A DNA stretch of 64,000 nucleotides, taken from Enterococcus sulfureus ATCC 49903. GTDB lineage: Bacteria > Bacillota > Bacilli > Lactobacillales > Enterococcaceae. Below are positions 42,586-52,980 of the stretch, in pieces (the stretch's first letter is position 1; each line of letters opens with the position of its first letter). The notes under the pieces are model-generated. The model was not told the origin of the DNA and searched no databases. It was given only the letters and a program-made list of their open reading frames with translations. A program made the position numbers and the translations under genes. Location of the stretch: contig NZ_ASWO01000001.1 of assembly GCF_000407605.1 (NCBI RefSeq), positions 620,001 to 684,000 of the forward strand, written 5' to 3'.

Positions 42586-43978
42586 AGATCGCGTCTGCAA
42601 AAATAACTGCTGAGCGGAATAGATCATCTAATTCCATAAATTCATTGGCTTGGTGCATCGTATCTGTATATCCTGGGAACATTGCGCCATAAGCGACACC
42701 ACGTTCTAATAGACGGCCATACGTTCCACCACCGATGATTTGTTCATATCCTTTTTCACCTGTGTGATCTTCATATACAGCAAGTAATGTTGCCACTAAT
42801 GGATCTTCCACTGGTACATAGTGTGGTGTCATATGATGTGGTTCTTCTGTAACTGTCACATCGAATTGACCGATTGAATCAGCTAAACCTTGTTTTAGCT
42901 CAACTTCAGTCGTTCCTTGAGGATAACGGATATTTAAGTTTACGGTTGCCTCTTTTTGATCTTTTTCAAATGAGAATAAGCTCGCATTCATCGTAAGCTC
43001 ACCCATTTTTTCATCATTGTAGGCGATTTGTAGTTTTTCACCTTCAAGATCTAGATGTAAGTATTCCGCAGCGACTTGCAAGAAGTTTTTTGCACCCGCT
43101 TTAAAGTCATATTCGTTTAAGAATAAGGCTAAGTATGTTCCTGCATTGATTCCAGCAGAAGGATGGGCACCGTGAGCCCCTTTTCCAACTAATTCAATCG
43201 TTAACTGGTTCGCCGCTTCTGTAATACTTGCGGTAACTGGATTTGCTTCCACAAATGCTTCTAGAGCTGTTTTGATTGTGTCTACTTGATCTTGAGGTAC
43301 TTCGATGACCGCTGTGGCAGTTCCTGGAACCATATTTGGACGCAAACCACTCTTGAAGTCGATCAATTGATACTCCCCTTCATTGCTTACTGGTGTATGA
43401 ACAAGTAATGAGATATTTCCTTTTTCACCATTGATGATCGGAAATTCGGCATCTGGAGAAAAACCAAAATCTGGACGTGCTTCATGTTCGAAGTAATAAT
43501 CCATATCTCCCCAACCACTTTCTTCATCAGAACCCACTACAAAGCGGATTTTTTTTGATAGTGGTAAGTTTAATTCTTTGATGATCTTCATCGCATAATA
43601 AGCCGCCATACTTGGGCCTTTATCATCTGACGAACCACGTGCGTAAATCTTACCATCTTTAATAACAGGTTCATATGGATCTGTATCCCAGCCATCGCCA
43701 GCCGGTACGACGTCCATGTGGCCAAAGATCCCTAATGTTTCATCGCCTTCACCAAATTCGATATGCCCAGCATAATTGTCGACGTTTTTGACTGTAAAGC
43801 CATCACGTTCACCAAAACTCAACATTTTTAATAATCCGTCACGTGGACCAGGTCCAAATGGTGCATCGGGCGTTACTTTATCGTCTTCACGTTCACTTTT
43901 GACACATAATAATTCTTTTAAGTCTTCTAATAACGCATCTTGGCGTTGTTCCACTTCTTTTTTCCAATCAATTGTCAT
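42569..43978 (-). CDS. pepV: Dipeptidase PepV (M20 family)
   Basis: Zinc dipeptidase of 469 residues that hydrolyses many dipeptides in the cytoplasm. Metal ligands lie in GIFGHMDVVPAGDGW, YARGSSDDKGP, VGSDEESGWGD and the late ATP-free IIGGGTYGRLL region. The lid domain is in the middle. AGGAGG precedes ATG 43978. The last codons form the right island repeat, so the coding sequence stays whole after insertion, as is usual for integration into a gene's 3' end. Confidence 0.95.
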   Translation of the reverse strand: MTIDWKKEVEQRQDALLEDLKELLCVKSEREDDKVTPDAPFGPGPRDGLLKMLSFGERDGFTVKNVDNYAGHIEFGEGDETLGIFGHMDVVPAGDGWDTDPYEPVIKDGKIYARGSSDDKGPSMAAYYAMKIIKELNLPLSKKIRFVVGSDEESGWGDMDYYFEHEARPDFGFSPDAEFPIINGEKGNISLLVHTPVSNEGEYQLIDFKSGLRPNMVPGTATAVIEVPQDQVDTIKTALEAFVEANPVTASITEAANQLTIELVGKGAHGAHPSAGINAGTYLALFLNEYDFKAGAKNFLQVAAEYLHLDLEGEKLQIAYNDEKMGELTMNASLFSFEKDQKEATVNLNIRYPQGTTEVELKQGLADSIGQFDVTVTEEPHHMTPHYVPVEDPLVATLLAVYEDHTGEKGYEQIIGGGTYGRLLERGVAYGAMFPGYTDTMHQANEFMELDDLFRSAVIFADAIYRLAK

Positions 43979-44047
43979 GAAAAAACCTCCATTTCAGTCT
44001 TCTTGCTTATCATATCACTTTTGTTTTTTTAAATAAAATACTTTTAT

Positions 44048-45937
44048 TTATTTTGTCAGTGCTTCTGCTAAAAGGTGTGTATATTCGATTCGACCGGTCA
44101 GAGTTGGATGGACACGATCAGGTCTAAACCAATCTTCATGATCATTACTTAGATCATACCAATCGAGCACCTTGATTTTTTTGTTGTCTTTAGCTTTATC
44201 AGCTAACATCGCATTGACATCATTTTGCCAACGTTGTGTTGGAACGCGGACGTTAATAAAGTAAACTGTACGTCCTTTTAAGTAATCCATCACTTCATCA
44301 AATTGCGCAGAAGTAAATGAACCATTCGTACCAAGCGCGATCACGACAGTATCTTTTAAGTTGCCTTGTGCATCAAGTTGTTTTAGTAGCGGGACACTTT
44401 CATAAAATTGACGTCCTACTACAGCATCGACTACCGCTTTAGGAAATACTTCATTGATATTGGCCGCTGTACCTAATGCCACTGAATCACCAAATAGCGT
44501 AAATTCTTTTTCTTGCGCCGCTTCGACTTGTTTTTTCGATAGATCGTATTTTTTCATAATATCTTCGACATTGTTACTAAAGACTTCCGCTGACTCATCC
44601 ACGGTTGTAGTTGTATCCGTTGTAGCTGTCGAATCCGTCGTTGCTTCATTTTTTGTTTTTTCGACGATTTTTTGATTTTCTTTGATTTGATCTTGGAAGG
44701 CTTGTTGTTCCGCATCGATCTGATTGCTTGGTGCCGTAATGATTCCAAACAACGCAACGAGTGTAATCAACATCGCTGGTAGCTGCCATGGTTTTTGTTT
44801 GCTGACCAATGGACGCGTAAACCAAGACTTGATCGTTTTTAGTACATGACGGTAGTTGTATTTACGCAATGGATTTTCAATAAACCGATAAGACAATTCA
44901 CTTAATCCAATGATCAAGATAAACTCGATCAAGGTATGGAGCCATACATGATTCGCTAAGTTACGAACTTTCGCTTCGTAAAAGATCATCACCGGAAATT
45001 GATAGAGGTAAATCCCATAGCTTCGCTTCCCGATATAATTAAATATTGGATTGGTCAACCAACGATTCCAACTTGCACCTGGATGTACCGTAACTGCAAT
45101 CAATAATGTCGCCAAAATACTTACGATGTACATGCCACCGTAATAAACAAAATTGTTTTGATCGGATAAAAAGATCAAAAAGAGTAGCAAGCCTACGAGT
45201 GCGATGGCCCCAATACCATTCAATACTTTTTTAGCTTGTTTTGGAATTTGCTCTTTCAAATGGAAAGAAGGCCAAATGAAGGCAAAAGCGCTCCCCATCC
45301 ACAACGAGAAGATCCGCGTATCAGTTCCATAATATACACGTGTTGGATCTTGTCCTGGATGATATAAGACAGCCATCAAAATCGCTGAAATGACTGTAAG
45401 AGCTGTCAGTACATAAAATATCGTACTTTTCTTTTTCACAAAACGGACCAATAATACAAAGACAAAGGGCCAAATCAAATAATTTTGTCCTTCTACTGCT
45501 AATGACCAAAGATGTGTAAATGGGGACTCATTTGAAAAACGATCAAAATAAGAAGCTCCATGGTCGATTTGCCACCAGTTATTGACATACAGCAAACTGC
45601 TCCAAACTACACCACGTAAGTTATTTAGTAAATTACGCTGAAAGACGGTGATATAAAAAGAAGCACTGATCAGTAGCGCCACAAGTGCCGGGTAAAGGCG
45701 CTTCATTCGTCTGACATAAAATCCTTTGATATCGATTTTATTATTTTGTTGCCATTCTTGTCGCATTAAATCTGTAATCAAATACCCTGAGATCACAAAA
45801 AAGATCGGCACACCCAGGTAGCCGCCTTTCATCGCTTTAGGCATCAAATGATAAAAAATCACACCTAAAACCGCAATACTACGGATACCATCGATTCCAG
45901 AGATATAGCGACTTTTTTTCCTTTTTTTCTCCGCCAT
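44048..45937 (-). CDS. oatA: OatA-like peptidoglycan O-acetyltransferase
   Basis: A 629-residue membrane enzyme. The acyltransferase-3 domain (about 10-380) starts with SGIDGIRSIAVLGVIFYHLMP and has ten or more hydrophobic segments. A linker of Thr/Asp-rich residues (about 430-455) leads to an extracellular SGNH esterase-like domain with LFGDSVALG, VIALGTNGSF and DRVHPTLTG. It acetylates muramic acid and protects against lysozyme. A small oddity is LAVEGQNYLIWP where relatives usually have E-E-Q-F. Single leftward gene. Confidence 0.9.
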   Translation of the reverse strand: MAEKKRKKSRYISGIDGIRSIAVLGVIFYHLMPKAMKGGYLGVPIFFVISGYLITDLMRQEWQQNNKIDIKGFYVRRMKRLYPALVALLISASFYITVFQRNLLNNLRGVVWSSLLYVNNWWQIDHGASYFDRFSNESPFTHLWSLAVEGQNYLIWPFVFVLLVRFVKKKSTIFYVLTALTVISAILMAVLYHPGQDPTRVYYGTDTRIFSLWMGSAFAFIWPSFHLKEQIPKQAKKVLNGIGAIALVGLLLFLIFLSDQNNFVYYGGMYIVSILATLLIAVTVHPGASWNRWLTNPIFNYIGKRSYGIYLYQFPVMIFYEAKVRNLANHVWLHTLIEFILIIGLSELSYRFIENPLRKYNYRHVLKTIKSWFTRPLVSKQKPWQLPAMLITLVALFGIITAPSNQIDAEQQAFQDQIKENQKIVEKTKNEATTDSTATTDTTTTVDESAEVFSNNVEDIMKKYDLSKKQVEAAQEKEFTLFGDSVALGTAANINEVFPKAVVDAVVGRQFYESVPLLKQLDAQGNLKDTVVIALGTNGSFTSAQFDEVMDYLKGRTVYFINVRVPTQRWQNDVNAMLADKAKDNKKIKVLDWYDLSNDHEDWFRPDRVHPTLTGRIEYTHLLAEALTK

Positions 45938-46041
45938 AATCCAAATCCTTTTCTATTTTCTATTCTATTCACTTTGTTTCCATCATGCCATAAAGTCTAA
46001 AAAAAAGCATGATTGAACATAGGATTTTACTTTTTCTTCAT

Positions 46042-46072
46042 CAAAAAAAAGAGATAGATTATCTCTTTTTAA
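46042..46072 (-). terminator. Terminator after YitT-family gene
   Basis: Arms AAAGAGATA and TATCTCTTT around GATTA, with an A8 tract that gives T8 in leftward RNA. Confidence 0.75.
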
Positions 46073-46944
46073 AAATCATCTTCATAAAAACGACCTAAAA
46101 TCTGGACGTTATCGGCGATACTGACAAATGCTTTCGGGTCTGCCTTTTTCATTGCTTGACGTAATGAAGGAAGTTCAAAACGTGTCACGACCGTAATCAA
46201 GACTGTTTGGCGATCATGACGATACGCTCCTTCTGCTTCATTGATGATCGTGATTCCTCGTCTGATTTCATCTTGGATTTGATTGATCACATCATCTGGA
46301 TGACGCGTAATAATAATCACCTGCATTTTCTTTTGCTGTGTAAAGACCGCATCGGTTACTTTTCCACACACAAAAATCGCCAAGGCGCTATATAACGCTG
46401 CTTGCCAACCAAATAAAATCCCTGCAGCAATCAAAATGACAAAATTGAACAAAATAGAGATCGAACCGATACTCTTACCCGTTTTTTTACGAATCGCAAT
46501 ACTAACAAAATCCAATCCACCAGAAGATAATCCATTTTTTAAGGCGTATCCAATTCCAGCTCCCATTGTGGCGCCTCCGAAGATTGCACAAATGATCGGA
46601 TCATCTGAGATTTTTTCGATTGGGATCAACTGCATCGTCACCGAAGTCAATACGACAGTGATTCCAGTAAAAATCGTAAACTTATGACCGATCTTACGCC
46701 ACCCTAGAATAAATAAGGGTAAGTTTAAAAATAATAACATCATCGACACCGGAATATACAATCCGAACAATCGCTCAGATAAGGTTGAAAAAATTTGGGC
46801 GATCCCGGTGATCCCACTTGAATAAATATTGCCCGGACTATAAAATAATTGCACTGCGACTGAAGCTAAGATGGCATATACCATTGCAAATGAAAACTTT
46901 GTCGCATAATCAGGATGAGGAAAAACTTTGAACACTCGACTCAT
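46069..46944 (-). CDS. YitT-family membrane protein
   Basis: A 291-residue protein. Five or six membrane segments (about 20-190) carry the family pattern SPGNIYSSGITGIAQI and LKNGLSSGGLDFVSIAIRKKTG. A soluble DUF2179 domain follows (about 210-285; KKMQVIIITRHPDDVINQIQ, VSIADNVQILGRF). Its function is not established. It has its own terminator and is separated from aspS by another. Confidence 0.9.
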   Translation of the reverse strand: MSRVFKVFPHPDYATKFSFAMVYAILASVAVQLFYSPGNIYSSGITGIAQIFSTLSERLFGLYIPVSMMLLFLNLPLFILGWRKIGHKFTIFTGITVVLTSVTMQLIPIEKISDDPIICAIFGGATMGAGIGYALKNGLSSGGLDFVSIAIRKKTGKSIGSISILFNFVILIAAGILFGWQAALYSALAIFVCGKVTDAVFTQQKKMQVIIITRHPDDVINQIQDEIRRGITIINEAEGAYRHDRQTVLITVVTRFELPSLRQAMKKADPKAFVSIADNVQILGRFYEDDF

Positions 46945-47002
46945 GAGGTCGCCTCTCTTCTATATTCTTTACGCCTCTTATTATACGTGAATTTTTATAA
47001 AA

Positions 47003-47067
47003 AAAAAGCGAGTGATCACTTTTTTAAGAAAAACCTTGGCTTTCTTTTTAAGTAATCACTCGTTATT
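47003..47067 (-). terminator. Terminator after aspS
   Basis: Long stem with outer arms GCGAGTGAT and ATCACTCGT and inner AAAAAAG/CTTTTT pairing, A-rich on the left side. Confidence 0.7.
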
Positions 47068-47070
47068 TAT

Positions 47071-48852
47071 TTATTCGTCTGTTTCGTCTAATTCTGCTGT
47101 AATATCTAAGTTTAATTCATACAATTGTAATGGTGAGACCGAACTTGGAGCTTGTGACATTGGATCGATCGCACGACCATTTTTAGGGAACGCGATGACT
47201 TCACGAATGTTATCTTCACCTGCAAGTAACATCGCAAAACGGTCTAATCCTAAGGCGATTCCGCCATGTGGTGGGAATCCATAATCTAAAGCGTCCAATA
47301 AGAATCCAAATTGTTCTTGCATTTCACGTGGTGCAAAGCCTAATGTTTTAAACATTTGCTCTTGTACTTCACGTGTATGGATACGCAATGATCCTCCACC
47401 TAATTCGTAACCATTTAACACGATATCATATGCTTCAGCATGCACACTTTGCGGATCAGTAGCTAATTTTTCAACATCTGAAGCTTTTGGCATTGTGAAT
47501 GGATGATGCGCCGATACAAAGCGTCCCGCTTCTGCATCGTATTCAAATTGAGGCCAATCCACAACCCATAAGAAGTTAAAGGCTGTTTGATCGATCAACT
47601 CAAGCTCTGCACCTAAACGATTACGTAAGGCTCCTAAAGCCGCTGATACTACTTCAAATGAATCCGCACCAAATAATAACAAGTCACCAACTTCAGCATT
47701 TGTTGCAGCTACGATATCGTCTGTAGCATCGACTAAGAATTTAGCGATTGGCCCTTTTAGACCATCTTCTTCTACTTTGACCCACGCTAATCCTTTTGCT
47801 CCAAATTGTCCTACATATTGACCTAATTGATCCATATCTTTACGTGAATAACGGCTTGCTGCCCCTTTTGCATTCAAGGCTTTTACGACACCACCTTGTT
47901 CTAATGCCATTTGGAACACTTTAAATTCCACGTCTTTTACAGTTTCCGATAGATCAATCAATTCCATCGCAAAACGTGTATCTGGTTTATCGCTACCAAA
48001 ACGGTCCATCGCTTCTTGCCAGGTCATACGAGGGAAAGCTTCTGTGATTTCGATCCCTTTGACTTCTTTCATAACTGCTTGGATCAATCCCTCAGTATAG
48101 GTTTGGATCTCTTCAGCTGTTAAGAATGTTGTCTCGATATCGACTTGAGTAAATTCTGGTTGACGATCGCCACGTAGATCTTCGTCACGGAAACAACGAA
48201 CGATTTGGTAATAACGATCCATCCCAGCAGCCATTAATAACTGTTTAAAAATCTGTGGTGATTGTGGTAAGGCATAAAAATGACCTGGATGCACACGACT
48301 TGGTACCAAGTAATCACGTGCTCCTTCTGGCGTTGATTTCGCTAGATAAGGCGTTTCGATATCTAGAAAATCATTGTCATCTAAATAGCGACGAATCGCA
48401 CGAGTCGTTTTCGTACGTAACAACATATTTTGTGCCATTTTCGGACGACGTAAATCTAAATAACGATACTTCATACGTACTTCATCACTAACTTGTTGAT
48501 CATCTTCAATTGTAAATGGTGGTGTTTTCGCTTTGCTCAAAATCTCGATTTTATCTGCTAAAACTTCAAATTCACCCGTCTTCATCTTAGGATTGATTGC
48601 TGCATCACTACGTTTGATAACCATACCTGAGACTTCGATCACATATTCACTACGACAACTATCGGCAATCGCCAATGCTTCTTTTGATGTTTCAGGATTG
48701 AAGACAACTTGCACGATTCCTTCACGATCGCGTAAATCTAAAAAGACTACTCCACCTAAGTCACGACGTTTTTGTACCCAACCTTTTAACGTGACACGTT
48801 GTTCTAAATAACTTTCATCTACTAACCCACAATAAACCGTTCGTTTTGCCAT
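47071..48852 (-). CDS. aspS: Aspartyl-tRNA synthetase
   Basis: Class II synthetase of 593 residues, the bacterial type. The anticodon-binding OB domain (about 1-105) begins [20 protein letters not shown]. The catalytic core has [40 protein letters not shown], the inserted GAD domain (about 290-420) and [15 protein letters not shown]. It is 21 bases after hisS and shares its T-box leader. Confidence 0.97.
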   Translation of the reverse strand: MAKRTVYCGLVDESYLEQRVTLKGWVQKRRDLGGVVFLDLRDREGIVQVVFNPETSKEALAIADSCRSEYVIEVSGMVIKRSDAAINPKMKTGEFEVLADKIEILSKAKTPPFTIEDDQQVSDEVRMKYRYLDLRRPKMAQNMLLRTKTTRAIRRYLDDNDFLDIETPYLAKSTPEGARDYLVPSRVHPGHFYALPQSPQIFKQLLMAAGMDRYYQIVRCFRDEDLRGDRQPEFTQVDIETTFLTAEEIQTYTEGLIQAVMKEVKGIEITEAFPRMTWQEAMDRFGSDKPDTRFAMELIDLSETVKDVEFKVFQMALEQGGVVKALNAKGAASRYSRKDMDQLGQYVGQFGAKGLAWVKVEEDGLKGPIAKFLVDATDDIVAATNAEVGDLLLFGADSFEVVSAALGALRNRLGAELELIDQTAFNFLWVVDWPQFEYDAEAGRFVSAHHPFTMPKASDVEKLATDPQSVHAEAYDIVLNGYELGGGSLRIHTREVQEQMFKTLGFAPREMQEQFGFLLDALDYGFPPHGGIALGLDRFAMLLAGEDNIREVIAFPKNGRAIDPMSQAPSSVSPLQLYELNLDITAELDETDE

Positions 48853-48873
48853 AAGTACTCCTCTTTTCCTTGT

Positions 48874-50169
48874 CTATTCTGCTGATTGACTCATTTCGTC
48901 AAAAATTTGATTGAAATCGGTATACACGGTTTCTAATGCATACTCGACTTCGGTACGTGTTGCCATATTTTTTACTTTAATAACGCCTGCTTCAAGTTCA
49001 GACTCACCTAGCGTCAACACCAGTTTTGCTTTCGCTTTATCGGCACTCTTGAACTGCGCTTTGGCTTTTCGCCCCATATAATCACGATCAGCTGAATATC
49101 CTGCCTGACGAATCGCTTGGACAACCTTCAACGCTTCGATATTCGTCTCTTCGCCTAAATGCACGACGTATGCATCAATGGTATCCACAGTTGGAATCGC
49201 TGCGCCTTCTGCATCTAAGATCATAAGGACACGTTCAACACCCATCCCAAAACCAAAACCAGGCGTAGGTTCTCCACCAAACTCTTCGATCAAGTTATCA
49301 TAACGACCACCCGCACAAACGGTTGATTGTGTGCCTAACGTTTTTGAATCACACATAATCTCAAAAATCGTATGGGTATAGTAATCTAATCCACGAACCA
49401 TATTGCTATCGATCTCATACTTAATCTCTAGTGCATCTAGCATTGCCGTCACTTGCTCAAAATGATGCCGCGCTTCTTCTGATAAATAATCTAAGATCTG
49501 TGGCGCATCTGCCACGATCACTTTATCTTTCTTGTCTTTACTATCTAATACACGTAATGGATTTTCATGTAAACGACGTTTTGAATCGGCACTTAATTCT
49601 TCTTCAAACGGAACTAAGTAATCGATCAATGCCTGACGATAAGCTTGACGTGTTTCTTGATCGCCTAGTGAATTGATCACTAAACGCAGTCCTTTGATCC
49701 CTAGTTGATCAAAAAAGTCTAATGCCATCGCCATGGTTTCAACATCTGTGGCTGGATTTTTAGAGCCAAAGACTTCAACACCGATTTGATGGAATTGACG
49801 TAAGCGGCCTTTTTGAGGACGCTCATAACGAAACATTGGTCCCATGTAATAGACTTTATACGGCTTAGGAAATTCTGGTCCATATAATTTATTTTCGATA
49901 AATGAACGAACGATCGGTGCTGTTCCTTCTGGGCGCAATGTGATATGACGATCTCCTTTATCATGAAAATCATACATTTCTTTGGTCACGATATCAGAAG
50001 TATCCCCTACACTTCTTGAGATCACTTCGATGTGTTCAAACATTGGCGTACGGATCTCTGAAAACTGATAGTCCCCAAATAGCAAACGAGCTGTTTCTTC
50101 TACAAATTGCCATTTTGGCGAATCTGTAGGTAAAATATCATTGGTTCCTTTCGGACGTTGATAATTCAT
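48874..50169 (-). CDS. hisS: Histidyl-tRNA synthetase
   Basis: Class II synthetase of 431 residues. Motifs are [17 protein letters not shown] at the start, [16 protein letters not shown], the histidine-binding [13 protein letters not shown] and [17 protein letters not shown]-terminal anticodon domain follows ([12 protein letters not shown] and onwards). AGGAGG before ATG 50169 fixes the start; the open frame runs further upstream through the T-box but has no site there. First gene of hisS-aspS. Confidence 0.96.
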   Translation of the reverse strand: MNYQRPKGTNDILPTDSPKWQFVEETARLLFGDYQFSEIRTPMFEHIEVISRSVGDTSDIVTKEMYDFHDKGDRHITLRPEGTAPIVRSFIENKLYGPEFPKPYKVYYMGPMFRYERPQKGRLRQFHQIGVEVFGSKNPATDVETMAMALDFFDQLGIKGLRLVINSLGDQETRQAYRQALIDYLVPFEEELSADSKRRLHENPLRVLDSKDKKDKVIVADAPQILDYLSEEARHHFEQVTAMLDALEIKYEIDSNMVRGLDYYTHTIFEIMCDSKTLGTQSTVCAGGRYDNLIEEFGGEPTPGFGFGMGVERVLMILDAEGAAIPTVDTIDAYVVHLGEETNIEALKVVQAIRQAGYSADRDYMGRKAKAQFKSADKAKAKLVLTLGESELEAGVIKVKNMATRTEVEYALETVYTDFNQIFDEMSQSAE

Positions 50170-50184
50170 GTATTTTCCTCCTAA

Positions 50185-50440
50185 AAATAAAAAAAACGCC
50201 CTTGTTTTTACACAAGGGCGAGTCAATTTTCGACACGCGGTACCACCTAAATTTGAAAAGAGCTTGCTCTTTTCCTTCAAACGATTAACGCTCGTACACG
50301 GATATGGCTTTTCTTCCACTCATCTCCAGAATGTCTATTCGCTACATCTTCTTGAACTACTTGCAGCCACGGTAGTTCTCTCTTTGTAAAGAAAAATATA
50401 GGTACTTGTTCCTTCAGCGATTTTTGATTGATATTACGTA
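50185..50440 (-). ncRNA. T-box leader of hisS-aspS
   Basis: The leftward RNA has the T-box sequence AGGTGGTACCGCG (50237-50249). It ends in a terminator with arms CGCCCTTGTGT/ACAAGGGCG and T8 (about 50190-50220). Stem I, with the distal loop CCGTGGCTGCAAG, lies at about 50330-50390. The likely specifier region is AGACATTC (about 50333-50340), which contains GAC (Asp) overlapping CAT (His). Confidence 0.9.
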
Positions 50441-50548
50441 TACCCTACTGTACTTCTGAAAAAAAGTCAAGCAGATTTTCATGAACGATAGTTGCTATTT
50501 TCAAAGCAAATCCGTACACTAAGAGAGCAAAGTAAAGGAGTGTCACAG

Positions 50549-50977
50549 ATGACAAATTATTTAGGCTATCAACGTAAGCCACATTATTATGAAACCGATC
50601 AAATGGGTATCGTCCATCATTCAAACTATATTCGTTGGTTTGAAGAAGCTCGAGCAGACCTACTAGACTTTATGGATTTACCGTACCATACGATTGAAGA
50701 AGCAGGCATCATTATTCCGGTACTCGATGTTTCCTGTCAATATAAAGGCATGGTCCATTATGGTGATCAACTGACGATCCAAGTATACGTCGAACAATAT
50801 ACCGGAACGCGATTCCAATTTCGTTATGAAATCATAAATGAACAGACAAAAAAATTAGTGACCACAGGAACTAGTAGTCATTGTTTTCTAGACCAAGTGC
50901 GTCAGCGCCCACTTTCACTCAAACGTTCGTATCCTGAGTTCCACGCTCGTTTTATTGAACAATTTGGTGAAAAATGA
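50549..50977 (+). CDS. Acyl-CoA thioesterase, 4HBT/YbgC-like hot-dog fold
   Basis: A 142-residue hot-dog thioesterase. It starts with YYETDQMGIVHHSNYIRWFEEAR, in which D-x-M-G-x-V-H-H-x-N-Y is the catalytic helix signature, and has beta-strands such as GDQLTIQVYVEQYTG. AAAGGAGTG six bases before ATG 50549 decides the start; the upstream open stretch has no site. The substrate is an acyl-CoA or acyl-ACP, unknown in detail. Confidence 0.9.
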   Translation: MTNYLGYQRKPHYYETDQMGIVHHSNYIRWFEEARADLLDFMDLPYHTIEEAGIIIPVLDVSCQYKGMVHYGDQLTIQVYVEQYTGTRFQFRYEIINEQTKKLVTTGTSSHCFLDQVRQRPLSLKRSYPEFHARFIEQFGEK

Positions 50978-51060
50978 TAAAACGCTAAATCATAGATTTT
51001 AAATTTCTCTCACTCTTTATTTTATGCTAAGCTTATTAAATAAGGAGTGAAATATAATCT

Positions 51061-52113
51061 ATGGTATCTTATATTAAAGAAATCTTTCGGTTCCAGCCGA
51101 TTAAAACTAACCCGATTAGAGTCCTCATCGCTGGTTTTTGTGTTTTGATGATTCTACTTGCGGGTTATTTTTCTGGAAACATGTATATTGCAAGTTTTGG
51201 CTCATTAGGGATTTTTATTTTTGCCTATTATCAAAATATTCCTAAAAGTCAGCTTGTCCAACGTCTCGTCATTGTCAGTATTTATCTCTATCTTTGTTTA
51301 TTAACAGGGATGCTTAGTCATCAGCTTCAATGGGTATCACCAATTATCGTCGCGATTTTTGCATTTTTAGGCCGCTTTTTATTCCGCCTACATGGAATCA
51401 GTAAACCTGGTCCATTTTTTGCAATTATGATCATTACGATGGGAGCTAGTATGCAAGTCCCTATCGCTTCGGTCGTACCGTTGAGTAGTTATTTCTTAGT
51501 TGGAGCAGTTGTTTCAATTGTTGCGAGCTTACTCGTGAGTCTGACAGAAAAGGAAAAACCAACTGCGCTTGAAAAATTAACCTTTAAAGAACGTTTGCAT
51601 CAAGATCCAGGATCGATTCTAGATGCGATTTTTTACAGCGGGACATTGTTTTTTGCGACTTACCTTTCTCAAGGACTACACTTTAACAATGCGTATTGGC
51701 TTGTAGTGTCGTGTGCAGCGATTCTAATGGGTGATAATCTGCGGGCAATGGCGCATCGCCACGTACAGCGGATCTTAGGGACTATTGTCGGCTTATTGAT
51801 TACAGCATTTATCTTTAATATCCATTTAAACAGTGTCGCGATGTTGATGATGATTCCATTGTTTTTTATGGTCGTAGAATATTTGATCATGAAAAATTAT
51901 GCTGTCGCAACTTTTTTTACTACACCCATGGCCTTGATGCTGACTACTCTTTCTCGTCAGCAATATAGCAATACGCTACTAACAGATCGAATGATCGGGA
52001 TCGTAATCGGCAGTGTCGTAGGTGTTTTAGCTGGTTGGATTTTTACAGTCGGTATCGAATTTTATAATAAAGAGTTCCATCTTCATCAAACACTTGAAAA
52101 AGAAGGCGACTAA
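51061..52113 (+). CDS. FUSC/aromatic-acid-exporter-like membrane protein
   Basis: A 350-residue protein with two blocks of about six hydrophobic segments (about 17-155 and 195-335) around a short cytoplasmic loop (LTEKEKPTALEKLTFKERLHQ). LVVSCAAILMGDNLRAMAHRHVQRILGTIVGLLI is the FUSC-type conserved loop and helix. It could export organic acids; this is a family guess. AAGGAGTG upstream supports ATG 51061. It is followed by a large structured repeat and a terminator. Confidence 0.8.
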   Translation: MVSYIKEIFRFQPIKTNPIRVLIAGFCVLMILLAGYFSGNMYIASFGSLGIFIFAYYQNIPKSQLVQRLVIVSIYLYLCLLTGMLSHQLQWVSPIIVAIFAFLGRFLFRLHGISKPGPFFAIMIITMGASMQVPIASVVPLSSYFLVGAVVSIVASLLVSLTEKEKPTALEKLTFKERLHQDPGSILDAIFYSGTLFFATYLSQGLHFNNAYWLVVSCAAILMGDNLRAMAHRHVQRILGTIVGLLITAFIFNIHLNSVAMLMMIPLFFMVVEYLIMKNYAVATFFTTPMALMLTTLSRQQYSNTLLTDRMIGIVIGSVVGVLAGWIFTVGIEFYNKEFHLHQTLEKEGD

Positions 52114-52117
52114 AAAA

Positions 52118-52236
52118 CGAGGCTGTAACAGAAGTGATCAGCTCCAAGAAACAAGCCGAATAATTCCGGTAATAGGATCATCTATTTCGGTAATTATTCG
52201 GCTTGTTTCCTTAGGAGCTACTTTTGGAACACCGTT
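52118..52236. repeat. Long intergenic hairpin (repeat-like element)
   Basis: Outer arms GCTCCAAGAAACAAGCCGAA (52141 on) and its near-complement ending TTAGGAGC (52223) enclose an AATAATTCCGG-like interior. It is flanked by GGCTGTAACAGAAGTG. The near-perfect stem of about 30 pairs has no coding frame. It looks like a dispersed intergenic element. Confidence 0.6.
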
Positions 52237-52243
52237 CATTTTT

Positions 52244-52284
52244 TAGGGGGTGTGACAGAATTCTGTCACACCCCCATTTTTTTA
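52244..52284 (+). terminator. Terminator hairpin, type repeated at 56213
   Basis: Arms GGGGGTGTGACAGA and TCTGTCACACCCCC around two bases, followed by T-rich DNA. A sibling with arms GGGGTATGACAGA/TCTGTCACACCCC follows the dehydrogenase gene at 56206. Confidence 0.85.
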
Positions 52285-52367
52285 AAACATTTGTTACAAA
52301 ATTATTTTTCTACACAATATGCTACACTCATAAGAGGAACATAATCTGTTGTTAGAAAGAGGACACT

Positions 52368-52889
52368 ATGAAAGAATTCGTTGAAGAATGGATCATGCAT
52401 AAGATCGGTGGCGAAGCACGTACTGATCTTGCAGATTCAGATAAAAAATGGGAACAATTTCATCACCAATTAAAACAAAAGGATCCAAATCATCTCTTGG
52501 CTGATCAACAAGTATTATTTCGAGTCCATACAACGAATGAAAAAGAGCCACAAAAAGAAGATTATGATGATCTTGAACAATTTAAACTAGACTATCAAAA
52601 TTATCAAACACATCGTCCAGATACTCGTTCAGAGATCCAATTTGATAATCACTGGGTCTCGTTTACGGATTCATTTGATGTCATTACTTCTGATGAATTT
52701 GCAAAAAAACGCATGCGTGGTTTAGTCATTATAGCCCGACCGAAAAAAGCCATTAAAATATATCCACAAGTCAAAGATGTCAAAGGTGATTTTTTTGATG
52801 AAAAAGAAGTCGTCGCTCCATTAGATGAGCACACGACGTTAAATGTGTTGAGCTTTCATGAATTTGTGGCTAACTATCGGCCTAAATAG
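52368..52889 (+). CDS. Conserved hypothetical protein
   Basis: A 173-residue soluble acidic protein that I cannot assign. It is helical at the N-terminus (MKEFVEEWIMHKIGGEARTD). A mixed middle (HRPDTRSEIQFDNHWVSFTD) is followed by a beta-rich end (RGLVIIARPKKAIKIYP). GAAAGAGGA lies a few bases upstream. It is transcribed alone, with a terminator downstream. Confidence 0.75.
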   Translation: MKEFVEEWIMHKIGGEARTDLADSDKKWEQFHHQLKQKDPNHLLADQQVLFRVHTTNEKEPQKEDYDDLEQFKLDYQNYQTHRPDTRSEIQFDNHWVSFTDSFDVITSDEFAKKRMRGLVIIARPKKAIKIYPQVKDVKGDFFDEKEVVAPLDEHTTLNVLSFHEFVANYRPK

Positions 52890-52902
52890 GAATCATATAA
52901 CT

Positions 52903-52945
52903 TAAAAAAGCCATCTGTTTCATACGAAACAGGTGGCTTTCTTAA
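52903..52945 (+). terminator. Terminator
   Basis: Arms AAAGCCATCTGTTTC and GAAACAGGTGGCTTT around ATAC. Confidence 0.8.
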
Positions 52946-52980
52946 GGCTCATGGCCTTTATTCGATTGCAAGAACCGCGA

